From NCBI GenBank assembly GCA_002342415.1, contig DDPY01000006.1, forward strand, positions 3,307 through 31,655: 28,349 nt of DNA, in the 5' to 3' direction. This DNA comes from Prevotella sp. UBA2456. GTDB lineage: Bacteria > Bacteroidota > Bacteroidia > Bacteroidales > Bacteroidaceae. The translations under genes and the position numbers were made by a program. Positions within the stretch are counted from its first letter, which is position 1; every line of letters begins with the position of its first letter. Below, in pieces: positions 21,425 to 28,349 of this stretch. Under the pieces are notes generated by a model, which saw only the letters and a list, made by a program, of their open reading frames with translations, searched no databases and had not been told where the DNA came from.

Positions 21425-21843
21425 ATGTACGCGCAACAGAGTCTTCAAGACAGCCTATTCCTTATGCTTTACGGCGGCGTTGCCATGCTGGCCGTAGTGG
21501 CAGGGCTGTATCTGTGGATAGGGCGCAGCAACGCCATCTTGCCCGACATCACGCCGCCGAGGGCACTGCGCCGATGGACGACAGCCTTCTTCCTGATGGC
21601 GACACCTACAACGCCTACATCAACCGCCTGCGCATCGATCACTTCGTCCGTCTCTACCGCGAGGCAGCGAAGGCCCGGCGCCCGTTCACCGTATTCAAGC
21701 TGGCCCACGAGTGCGGCTACCGCAGCTACCTCGGGTTCTACACCGCCTTCCGGCAGCGCATGGGCACCAGCGTGATGGCGTGGACGAGGAGTGAAGATTT
21801 AGAGCCCCTTGATCGCTCGATTTCTGGTTGCTTGCTACCATAG
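21425..21843 (+). pseudogene. Decayed membrane-anchored AraC-type regulator
   Basis: The first frame (from ATG 21425) encodes an N-terminal membrane segment, L-F-L-M-L-Y-G-G-V-A-M-L-A-V-V-A-G-L-Y-L-W, then a typical D-I-T-P-P-R-A-L-R-R-W-T-T-A-F-F, and then becomes Pro/Thr/Ser-rich nonsense. In another frame, from about 21597 to the TAG at 21841, a coherent AraC-type tail follows: Y-I-N-R-L-R-I-D-H-F-V-R-L-Y, C-G-Y-R-S-Y-L-G-F-Y-T-A-F-R-Q-R-M-G, W-T-R-S-E-D. So an N-terminal anchor is joined to an HTH end with loss of the middle and a frame change. It is the third regulator of this kind in a row and appears inactive. Confidence 0.75.
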
Positions 21844-21897
21844 GGACGCAAGAAGGGGCGGCTATAATGCAGGGATGCTGACTAAAAAAGACAAATA

Positions 21898-22248
21898 ATG
21901 ACTGACTACGACAAGACATACAGGCCCGAGGGCGACGAGGACGCGCTGGCGTTCGTGCGCCGCGTCATCGCCGAACAGCCCGACCGCGAGCCGCTGCGCA
22001 TCGTGGAGCAGTTGGTGGAGATAGCCGTGGCCGAACTGAAGGGCCGACCGTGCGAGATTGAGGCGGCGGTATCAGACAAGCGCATGAAGGTGATGCTGCG
22101 CCACAGCGGAAAGCCCATTGACGAGCGCATGGTGTGGCTGATGGGCGACCATACAGACCGCGTGGACTATTGTCCCGATGGCGACACGGACTACTGGCTG
22201 CTCACCATCCGCCGCGACATCCCGCCCCTCTTCGTCACCAGGCGGTGA
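21898..22248 (+). CDS. Small acidic protein of unknown function
   Basis: A 116-residue soluble protein without signal peptide or membrane helix. It starts with an acidic segment (residues 1-25) and a helix (R-I-V-E-Q-L-V-E-I-A-V-A-E-L). Beta-rich segments with K-V-M-L-R-H-S-G-K-P-I-D follow, then Y-W-L-L-T-I-R-R-D near the end. The layout faintly recalls small GHKL-type ATPases (anti-sigma or kinase ATP-binding domains), but the expected Asn and Gly boxes are not evident, so this is only a suggestion. It follows the decayed regulator by 54 nt, with a weak ribosome binding site. Real gene likely; function not recognised. Confidence 0.65.
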   Translation: MTDYDKTYRPEGDEDALAFVRRVIAEQPDREPLRIVEQLVEIAVAELKGRPCEIEAAVSDKRMKVMLRHSGKPIDERMVWLMGDHTDRVDYCPDGDTDYWLLTIRRDIPPLFVTRR

Positions 22249-22371
22249 GGGAAACTGGGGTCGGCCCACAAGGGGAGCGGAGCGACCAAGAGATGATGAT
22301 GACGAGATGAAGAAGAAAGAAAAAGAAACATATTTTTATAGTTCACTTTAGAATTAACAATTTAAATTAAA

Positions 22372-23394
22372 ATGCTTATGCAAACAAAATCTATCATGAA
22401 AGCGCAAAGCCGGGGACACTCGGGCTTTGCCAGAGTGCTGACCCTGCTCGCCATGCTGTTTATCGCGGCGACGGGCGCATGGGCACAGGAGTCCGCAACA
22501 ACGTACAAGGTGACCTTGCAGGAGGGCACCGAGGATGCCGACAAATGGACCATCGAGCCCGCCGAGGCTGCCGCCGGTTCTCCCGTCACCGCCACGTACA
22601 ACGGCTCGAAGAAGGTGAAGAGCGTCAAGGCGGTGAAAAAGGCTGCGGCTGACAACACCTATCAGAAGTGGGATGCCGACCAGAAGAAACTGGTGAAAAC
22701 GGATATTCCGGCAGAGGTTACCATGGTGGCGAATGCTGACGCTGATGTCACTTGGGAAGCTGGCACCTATGTGGTGGAAGGAGAAGTCACCATCAGTGGA
22801 AGTATTGCATTAAATGGTAATGTCGACCTGATTATCAAGGACGGCGCCAAGTTGACTGTCAACAACTATATTCTTGGCTACACAAGCTACAATCTCAGCA
22901 TTTATGGCCAATCCAATCAGACTGGCGAATTGGTTGTTAATTCCAGTCTTGATGCCATTGAGGATATAAAAACATTGGAAGTTCACAGCGCCAAGGTAAA
23001 AGCGACTTCTTCTGGCAACAATAATGACGGTTTCTATAACATACAAACATTTAACGTATATGGCGGGACGGTTGATGCCGAAAGCACCGGCACTAACGGT
23101 AACGGAATTTTATTGTATTCCAGTGGCTCAATGAAAATCTACGGAGGCGATGTTAAGGCCTTAGGTAAGGGAAATAAATTTGGAATTGCTGGTAGTCTTA
23201 CAAAAGTCACCGTCTATGGCGGCAAGCTGTGGGCTGGGTGTTTTAATAATAAAGCTATAGATGCCTCCAATGTCACCCTCAAGAGGGGAGATGGCTTCAC
23301 CGGCAAGATTGAGACCAGCGGCAATGGTGAATCTTGGACTAACTGGGAACCATCTACCACACCTGGTACCAATTACGTAAGAGTAGGCTACTAA
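22372..23394 (+). CDS. Secreted modular protein with beta-helix-like repeats
   Basis: A 340-residue exported protein. A signal peptide with a long n-region ends A-A-T-G-A-W-A-Q (about residue 39); ATGs at 22372, 22378 and 22396 are all possible starts. Residues ~43-92 carry the Y-K-V-T-L-x-E-G-T-E-D-A ... Y-N-G-x-K-K-V-K-S-V-K-A-V-K-K-A-A module almost identical to that of the gene at 16891. The remainder has rungs typical of parallel beta-helix proteins (I-Y-G-G-D-V, V-Y-G-G-T-V, V-Y-G-G-K-L, G-D-G-F-T-G-K-I). There is no obvious C-terminal sorting motif. It is first of five consecutive secreted-protein genes and probably surface-exposed. Ligand unknown. Confidence 0.8.
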   Translation: MLMQTKSIMKAQSRGHSGFARVLTLLAMLFIAATGAWAQESATTYKVTLQEGTEDADKWTIEPAEAAAGSPVTATYNGSKKVKSVKAVKKAAADNTYQKWDADQKKLVKTDIPAEVTMVANADADVTWEAGTYVVEGEVTISGSIALNGNVDLIIKDGAKLTVNNYILGYTSYNLSIYGQSNQTGELVVNSSLDAIEDIKTLEVHSAKVKATSSGNNNDGFYNIQTFNVYGGTVDAESTGTNGNGILLYSSGSMKIYGGDVKALGKGNKFGIAGSLTKVTVYGGKLWAGCFNNKAIDASNVTLKRGDGFTGKIETSGNGESWTNWEPSTTPGTNYVRVGY

Positions 23395-23459
23395 GCGCAC
23401 ACGGGGACAGGCACCCTGTGACCCAGAAGAAAAAAGAAACAATTAAAAACAATAAGATT

Positions 23460-25043
23460 ATGAGAAAATTTAAAAGACTAACAATGACGCTCGCACTGCT
23501 ACTCACGGCAGTCACGGGCGCATGGGCCGACTACACCGTGACGTGGGAAGGCACAACGCTGCAAGGCATTGCTGTGAGGAGTAATACTGCAACCACATCC
23601 CAAACCGTAGAGGGCATTACCGTCACGGCCAGCAATGGCGACTTCTTTTATAACACCACTTATCCTAAAGGACCGGTGGTTATAGCTTCATCATATGCGG
23701 ATAATGGCCTGGTGTTCTCAGCCGAGAATAACATCAAGTCGATTGCGATTACATTTACCGAATCGGCATATTATGGTGGCGAAATGGCTTTTGAAGCTGG
23801 TGCCCATACCTATCAGGTAAGCCCCGCCGCCAAGTCGTTCGCACTTTCTAAGAATGACTCTTTTACTGGCATCACGAAGGTTGTCTTCACCTTAGAAGGC
23901 GATGCTCCCATCGAACTGACCCCCGACGCCGACAAGAAGGTATGGACACTCGACAAGATGCCCGCCAGCAACATCGAGCTGCAGGTGGAGTACGAGCCTA
24001 CCAAGGTGACGATGGCTGTCAACGACAAGACAATGGGTACCGTAGAGGTTAGCGGCAAAAACAAAGTGGAATGGACGGCTGACACATGGAATGGCTGGAC
24101 GGCGAATACCAAGGAATATACCGTAGATGACATCACTATGTCCAGCACCCAGAATGCATATATCAATGAGATCACTGAGGCTGGTGACTATTTGCATAGT
24201 CTTAGCTTCTTCGTTGACCAGACTGACGATAATTCTACCGTTACCTTCAGCACCACAGGCGACCCCTTCAGCCGCATCGAATTCACGATGATTGATGATT
24301 ATGCTGAAAATCAATATTTTAATGACAAATGGCATGGTAACCCTACCATAATGCCTGATGACAATTGGACCTTCAGTGGCAAGAGCGCCGTATGGGAAGG
24401 CGAAGCCACCAAGAGCCTCAAGCTCCAGAGCTGCACCACCACGGTTAGCAAGATTACATTCTTCAAGGCCGGTGTTCCCGACGGCGTGACTGTCAACGGC
24501 GACGGTACATTCACCGTGGCCAAGACTGCCACCGTGACGCTGACGGCTACACCTGCCGAGGGTTACAAGTTCCTGTACTGGGAGGATGACCAGACCAACA
24601 CCAACCCCGTGCGCGAAGTCACCATCGAGTCTGGCTTGGCTGACATGACCTATACCGCCGTGTTCGCTGAGATTACCTATAACGTAACCTTCGTAGAGGG
24701 CACCGACCTCAACGAGTGGACTGCCACACCTAACACCGAAGTGAAGAAAGACACCAAGGTTGACATTAAATACAACGGCGCGAAGAAAGTGCTCGGCGTG
24801 AAGGCGGAGAAGAAGGCATCTCTGCTGTCGATCGAAATCGGCGGAGTTACCATCTACTATGCCGAGGGAGATAGCTGGGCCAACGCCATCAGTCGCGATG
24901 AAAATAAAGACTCAGGCTTATTCATCAGAGAAGGCAACAGAGTTCATCATTCCAACTATGGACAACTTGTTGATTCGAATACTGAAGCAGTACTTCCTGA
25001 AGCAATAATCAACGCGAATGAATCCTATCGATTCATCAAGTAA
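23460..25043 (+). CDS. Secreted modular surface protein with bacterial-repeat domain
   Basis: A 527-residue exported protein. Its signal peptide ends L-T-A-V-T-G-A-W-A-D. The mature part is beta-rich. Residues around 355-415 form a bacterial-repeat/InlB-like unit (T-V-T-L-T-A-T-P-A-E-G-Y-K-F-L-Y-W-E-D, then Y-T-A-V-F-A-E). It is followed by a diverged copy of the E-G-T ... Y-N-G-A-K-K-V ... V-K-A module, here near the C-terminus rather than the N-terminus. An earlier segment ends in a Met-Pro-Ala-Ser-Asn motif related to the F-x-M-P-x-x-D/N-V strands of its neighbours. The ATG at 23460 is chosen because it gives a compact signal peptide; the frame opens slightly upstream. No enzymatic motif. 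Confidence 0.82.
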   Translation: MRKFKRLTMTLALLLTAVTGAWADYTVTWEGTTLQGIAVRSNTATTSQTVEGITVTASNGDFFYNTTYPKGPVVIASSYADNGLVFSAENNIKSIAITFTESAYYGGEMAFEAGAHTYQVSPAAKSFALSKNDSFTGITKVVFTLEGDAPIELTPDADKKVWTLDKMPASNIELQVEYEPTKVTMAVNDKTMGTVEVSGKNKVEWTADTWNGWTANTKEYTVDDITMSSTQNAYINEITEAGDYLHSLSFFVDQTDDNSTVTFSTTGDPFSRIEFTMIDDYAENQYFNDKWHGNPTIMPDDNWTFSGKSAVWEGEATKSLKLQSCTTTVSKITFFKAGVPDGVTVNGDGTFTVAKTATVTLTATPAEGYKFLYWEDDQTNTNPVREVTIESGLADMTYTAVFAEITYNVTFVEGTDLNEWTATPNTEVKKDTKVDIKYNGAKKVLGVKAEKKASLLSIEIGGVTIYYAEGDSWANAISRDENKDSGLFIREGNRVHHSNYGQLVDSNTEAVLPEAIINANESYRFIK

Positions 25044-25091
25044 CCCCCTCGCGAATGTGTATATATATAAATGTATAAACAACATAAAGAT

Positions 25092-26090
25092 ATGAACAAT
25101 ATGAGAAATAAGATATTTATGACGCTCGCGCTGCTCATCACGGCAGTCGGCGGAGCGTGGGCGAAGGACGATAAACCTGCTAATCCGGTTATCTCCGGTG
25201 AGACAGAGTTCTACGATGAAGTTACCGTTACGATAACCTGTGCCACTTCAGATGCAAACATTTATTACACACTTGATGGCTCTGATCCTACATACGATGG
25301 TCCGTCATCTACTGAGATAGAATACAAAAATGCGTTTACCCTCACTGAGACCACTACTGTCAGGGCAGCCGCTTATACTGGTAGTTGGAGCGCGATTGTA
25401 GAAGTGACCTTTACCAAGCAGACAGGCCCCAAGGTGACTTGGGACGCTGCAACCAAGACCGGCACATTCGAGATGCCCGCCTACGACGTGGAGATTGCTC
25501 CCATCTACGCTCCCAAGGCTGACTGGGCCATTGTCGAGACTGTGAAGCAGCTGCCTACCGCTGCTGAGGGCATCTTTGCCGAGAGCACCGACTCCATCAT
25601 TACCCCGGGTAAGGTAGCCATGATGGGCGAGACCGAGAACCCGCAGGGCATCGTGAAGTACTTCGCAACGGGAGACAAGAATATGACCGCTGCACAGGCC
25701 ATGGCTGCCGACGGATGGCTGAGCAAACTGCCCACCGCTGCCGGCTACGAACGCGACACCACCATCTACGTGTGGTACTACATCGCGGGTGCCGACACCC
25801 CCGAGGGCGAGACAGCCACTGCCGAGAACACCTTTAACGACTCCGAGATCTGCACCACACCCATCGAGGTGAAGATTCTCAGCAACAAGTTCGACATCCA
25901 GTTCAAGGCCGCCAACGACAACACCATCGAGGCTGGCAAGGCTACTGTGAAGGTCGGCGAGACTGCTGCCGAGGTTGACGAAAAGGGTAATCTCAACGGC
26001 GTCAAGATGAACTCGAAGGTTACCGTCACCGCCAAGGATGGCTACAAGTTCCGCAAGGCCGAGGGCAAGAAGCATCAGGTAAAGAACTAA
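25092..26090 (+). CDS. Secreted protein with chitobiase/beta-hexosaminidase C-terminal-like domain
   Basis: A 332-residue exported protein. The signal peptide ends I-T-A-V-G-G-A-W-A-K. Residues ~30-105 resemble the CHB_HEX_C-type beta-sandwich (V-T-V-T-I-T-C, then I-Y-Y-T-L-D-G-S-D-P-T, then T-T-T-V-R-A-A-A-Y), a frequent accessory domain of Bacteroidota surface proteins. A T-F-E-M-P-A-Y-D-V-E-I strand joins a longer unclassified region. The end is abrupt and basic (K-K-H-Q-V-K-N), with no sorting tail, so it may be a truncated paralogue. The start at 25092 is supported by the identical sequence AACATAAAGATATGAACAAT at the next gene's start. Confidence 0.82.
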   Translation: MNNMRNKIFMTLALLITAVGGAWAKDDKPANPVISGETEFYDEVTVTITCATSDANIYYTLDGSDPTYDGPSSTEIEYKNAFTLTETTTVRAAAYTGSWSAIVEVTFTKQTGPKVTWDAATKTGTFEMPAYDVEIAPIYAPKADWAIVETVKQLPTAAEGIFAESTDSIITPGKVAMMGETENPQGIVKYFATGDKNMTAAQAMAADGWLSKLPTAAGYERDTTIYVWYYIAGADTPEGETATAENTFNDSEICTTPIEVKILSNKFDIQFKAANDNTIEAGKATVKVGETAAEVDEKGNLNGVKMNSKVTVTAKDGYKFRKAEGKKHQVKN

Positions 26091-26138
26091 CCTCCCTCTC
26101 GCGCGAATATAATATAAAAGGTAAAACAACATAAAGAT

Positions 26139-27884
26139 ATGAACAATATGAAACAAAAGATATTATCACTGCTCGTGCTGCTACTGACCGCAGCCACGGG
26201 CGCCTGGGCGGACGACTACACCATAACGCTGCCCACTGTCTCAAATGGTTCTGTAGTCGCCAAGGTGAGTGACGTCTCGGTGACTTCGGCTGCAGCAGAT
26301 GCAACCGTTTCGCTGGTTGCTACACCCGATGCAGGCTACAAGCTGAAAACAATCAGCGCAACTACTTATAATATTAGCGAAACTTTCAGTTCTGGTGCAA
26401 ACACTAGGACCGGAACGTATTTTAGAGTAAGTGGAAGCAATTATGCCTATGGATGGAGAATCGGCTCTGGTGACCATTATACATTAACTATTTCGTCACT
26501 TTCCAACCAAAATCTTTCGCAAGTCGTACTTACAGTCGGAACTGCACCTAATGTTTCTCAGCGAAATATATCTCATCTTCAAGCTGATCATGGAACTCTG
26601 TCAGCAACGGGAACTACTCAAGGCAACACCATTACCATCACGGGTATTAACAGCCCAACAGTTACCGTGAGTGCACCCAGTTCCAATAATGGTGCGAGCA
26701 TGTGGTCTATCACTCAAGCAAAGGTTGATGGAATAGGCGCAATTACTCTGACGGACACAAGCGACGATAACGTCAAGACGTTCACCATGCCTTCGGGCAA
26801 TGTGACGGTTTCGGCAGAGTTTGAGGAGCCCACCATCGACGTGACCACCAACGCGGCAAGCGAACAGGACCTCTTCACTGAGGCATCGTTCACCATGCCC
26901 GCCTTCGACGTGACGGTGAACTACACCCTGGTGCGCGACATGAGCGTGCAGATGCAGGCACAGGTGGGCGACGACCCCGCCAAGCAGCCCCGCTACCGCG
27001 TGCAGTGGAACGATGAGAAAGAAACGTTCGAGCCCGCAGAAATGGACATGATGCAGGTGCTGGCACTCTTCAGCGTCAACGACCTGATAGAGAAGCAAGC
27101 GCTCGATATGCAGAACTACTTCGTCAACATCTATGCTGTCGACGCTGAAGGCAATCCCACCGGCAACGCCATGGACTTCACCAACTTCACCTTCGCCCCC
27201 GGACGCTACTGCGTGACAGCAACAGGCGGCTTAGGAGGACCCTACGACGGAACCACGGCACCCTCCAACATCTTCGAGCTCTTCCAGGGCTACGAGGTGG
27301 AGGTACCCGCCGGAGAGTACATCACCTACTTTAAGGACGAGGCCCTCTATGTGGAGGATGAGAATGCCAAGCTCTACACCATCACCGCCGTGAGCGGCAC
27401 GACGGCTACCACCGATGAGCTGACCATTGCTCCTGCCAACACGCCCATCCTGGTGAAGAACAACAGCACAGAGAAGAAGACCATCCTGCTCATCCCGACC
27501 ACCGAGGAGACTGACGCCAGCATCAACGTCTACGACGGCTTCAAGGGTACCCTGGAGGCTAAGACAACCACTAACACTGACACCTATGGCCCCTGGAACA
27601 TGGCCGAGGGCAAGAAGTACTATGCCTTCAACGGTCTGCAGTTCGTCTGGGTAAAGGACGCTCTCGACATCGCCGCCAACAAGGCTTGGCTCGAGGTGTC
27701 TGCTACCGCCATCGCTGCCCCGCAGATCCGCCTCGTCTTCAGCTCGGCCACGGGAATTGAGAGAGTTGACGGTGGACAGTTGACAGTTGACAGTTGGTAC
27801 TCGCTTGACGGCCGCCGCCTGCCCGGCAAGCCCACTAAGAAGGGTGTCTACATCGTGAACGGCAAGAAGGTCGTGATTAAGTAA
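26139..27884 (+). CDS. Secreted modular surface protein with T9SS-like C-terminal tail
   Basis: A 581-residue exported protein. The signal peptide ends L-T-A-A-T-G-A-W-A-D. The body is beta-rich with bacterial-repeat-like segments near the N-terminus (A-T-P-D-A-G-Y-K-L-K) and two F-T-M-P-x-x-x-V-T-V strands about residues 208-265. A long unclassified region follows. The last ~35 residues (W-Y-S-L-D-G-R-R-L ... G-V-Y-I-V-N-G-K-K-V-V-I-K) look like the type A C-terminal sorting domain of the type IX secretion system. Just before this tail, a heptanucleotide repeat is translated as an E-R-V-D-G-G-Q-L-T-V-D-S-W linker. It is the best candidate in the cluster for outer-membrane anchoring. Function unknown; adhesion is inference. 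Confidence 0.85.
   Translation: MNNMKQKILSLLVLLLTAATGAWADDYTITLPTVSNGSVVAKVSDVSVTSAAADATVSLVATPDAGYKLKTISATTYNISETFSSGANTRTGTYFRVSGSNYAYGWRIGSGDHYTLTISSLSNQNLSQVVLTVGTAPNVSQRNISHLQADHGTLSATGTTQGNTITITGINSPTVTVSAPSSNNGASMWSITQAKVDGIGAITLTDTSDDNVKTFTMPSGNVTVSAEFEEPTIDVTTNAASEQDLFTEASFTMPAFDVTVNYTLVRDMSVQMQAQVGDDPAKQPRYRVQWNDEKETFEPAEMDMMQVLALFSVNDLIEKQALDMQNYFVNIYAVDAEGNPTGNAMDFTNFTFAPGRYCVTATGGLGGPYDGTTAPSNIFELFQGYEVEVPAGEYITYFKDEALYVEDENAKLYTITAVSGTTATTDELTIAPANTPILVKNNSTEKKTILLIPTTEETDASINVYDGFKGTLEAKTTTNTDTYGPWNMAEGKKYYAFNGLQFVWVKDALDIAANKAWLEVSATAIAAPQIRLVFSSATGIERVDGGQLTVDSWYSLDGRRLPGKPTKKGVYIVNGKKVVIK
27763..27797 (+). repeat. Heptanucleotide tandem repeat, locus G (translated)
   Basis: Five 7-bp units (GAGTTGA, CGGTGGA, CAGTTGA, CAGTTGA, CAGTTGG) lie inside the coding sequence, joining the body of the secreted protein to its sorting-like tail. 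Confidence 0.88.
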
Positions 27885-27955
27885 CTACTATGAATGCAAC
27901 GCCACACTCTATACCTTTAGGTTAGAGAATTATACAAATTTTACGAATGACAGAT

Positions 27956-28349
27956 ATGAAAAAGATATTTTCAACATTAGTACTGGCTCTCGCGGCCATG
28001 ACCGCGAGCGCCATACCCGAGGGCTACAACCTGACAAGTACATCGAAACACGGCACCGTCACCTTCAAGGTGGGCGACAATACAGCCTACACAGCCAATG
28101 AGGGCGACGTGGTGACCGTCGTGGTGACCCCTGCCGAGGGCTATGTCGTCAACAAAGTGAGCGGACAGTGGTCGGCCGCCGAGGCCAAGGGCCCGCAGCG
28201 TGCCGCCGACATCGAACTGCTGGAGGACATCGAGCTGACGGCAGGCGAGGAGAACACATGGACCTTCACCATGAAGCGTGCCCATGCCGTGATCAGCGTT
28301 ACCTACAAGAAGCTGATGACCCACACCGACATCACCATTGCCGACATTG
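27956..28349 (+). CDS. Secreted protein, 5' part only
   Basis: An open frame from ATG 27956 runs to the window edge (131 complete codons, no stop). It begins with a signal peptide (M-K-K-I-F-S-T-L-V-L-A-L-A-A-M-T-A-S-A) of a different type from its four upstream neighbours. It continues with a bacterial-repeat-like domain (H-G-T-V-T-F-K-V-G, then V-V-T-P-A-E-G-Y-V-V-N-K-V, then W-T-F-T-M-K-R-A-H-A-V-I-S-V-T-Y). An in-frame ATG at 27947 is an alternative start. A near-consensus -7 box TACCTTTA lies at 27912-27919. Probably another surface protein of the same cluster. Confidence 0.8.
   Translation, partial: MKKIFSTLVLALAAMTASAIPEGYNLTSTSKHGTVTFKVGDNTAYTANEGDVVTVVVTPAEGYVVNKVSGQWSAAEAKGPQRAADIELLEDIELTAGEENTWTFTMKRAHAVISVTYKKLMTHTDITIADI

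Noticed and set aside
21514..21843. Independent 109-residue gene starting at 21514
   Set aside because: Its first ~25 residues are nonsense-like and overlap the anchor-coding frame; only the later part is a coherent HTH tail, so it is treated as part of the pseudogene.

Overview
The window looks like chromosomal DNA of a Prevotella-like member of the Bacteroidota. Evidence: many genes are preceded by the Bacteroidota vegetative promoter (-33 TTG/TTTG, about 20 nt, -7 TAnnTTTG). The secreted proteins, the membrane-tethered AraC-type regulators and the LytS/LytTR system are also of types common in that group. No plasmid or phage backbone gene, rRNA or tRNA was seen.

Layout. 1-2.6 kb: the first codons of a minus-strand gene, an AraC regulator, a YdeI/OmpD-associated protein, an antitoxin whose toxin has been deleted to a 24-codon stub, and a frameshifted small gene. 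2.6-10.8 kb: housekeeping genes. A nitroreductase and a B12-dependent ribonucleotide reductase (nrdJ) diverge from a strikingly palindromic promoter. They are followed by folB, a cell-wall amidase with a SPOR-like tail, an MCE/MlaD-type lipid-transport protein and dnaA. 10.8-16.3 kb, all minus strand: an operon of a beta-helix lipoprotein, a LytS-type histidine kinase and a LytTR response regulator, then an Ala-rich lipoprotein and exonuclease III (xth).

16.3-18.1 kb is an accessory region rich in palindromes. It holds one secreted protein whose C-terminus looks like the variable C-type-lectin fold of diversity-generating-retroelement (DGR) targets, with a short hairpin straddling its stop codon. 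18.1-22.3 kb: an intact ParE/RelE-type toxin-antitoxin pair and three related membrane-anchored AraC-type regulators (one with a periplasmic TPR sensor, one reduced to an anchor plus HTH, one decayed), then a small unknown protein. 22.4-28.3 kb: five consecutive secreted modular proteins with near-identical signal peptides ending in a TGAWA-like motif, sharing modules with the lectin-like protein. They are probably surface proteins, and one ends in a T9SS-like sorting tail.

The most unusual patterns are: degenerate tandem repeats with an exact 7-bp period at seven places, some translated; the 98-bp quasi-palindromic nitroreductase/nrdJ promoter; three GAGTTAACTC palindromes at 22-bp spacing; a 113-bp nested inverted repeat in the xth leader; a pseudoknot-like X-Y-X'-Y' element; start codons almost touching the -7 box; and the candidate DGR target. 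No reverse transcriptase or template repeat is present here, so the DGR idea remains a hypothesis.
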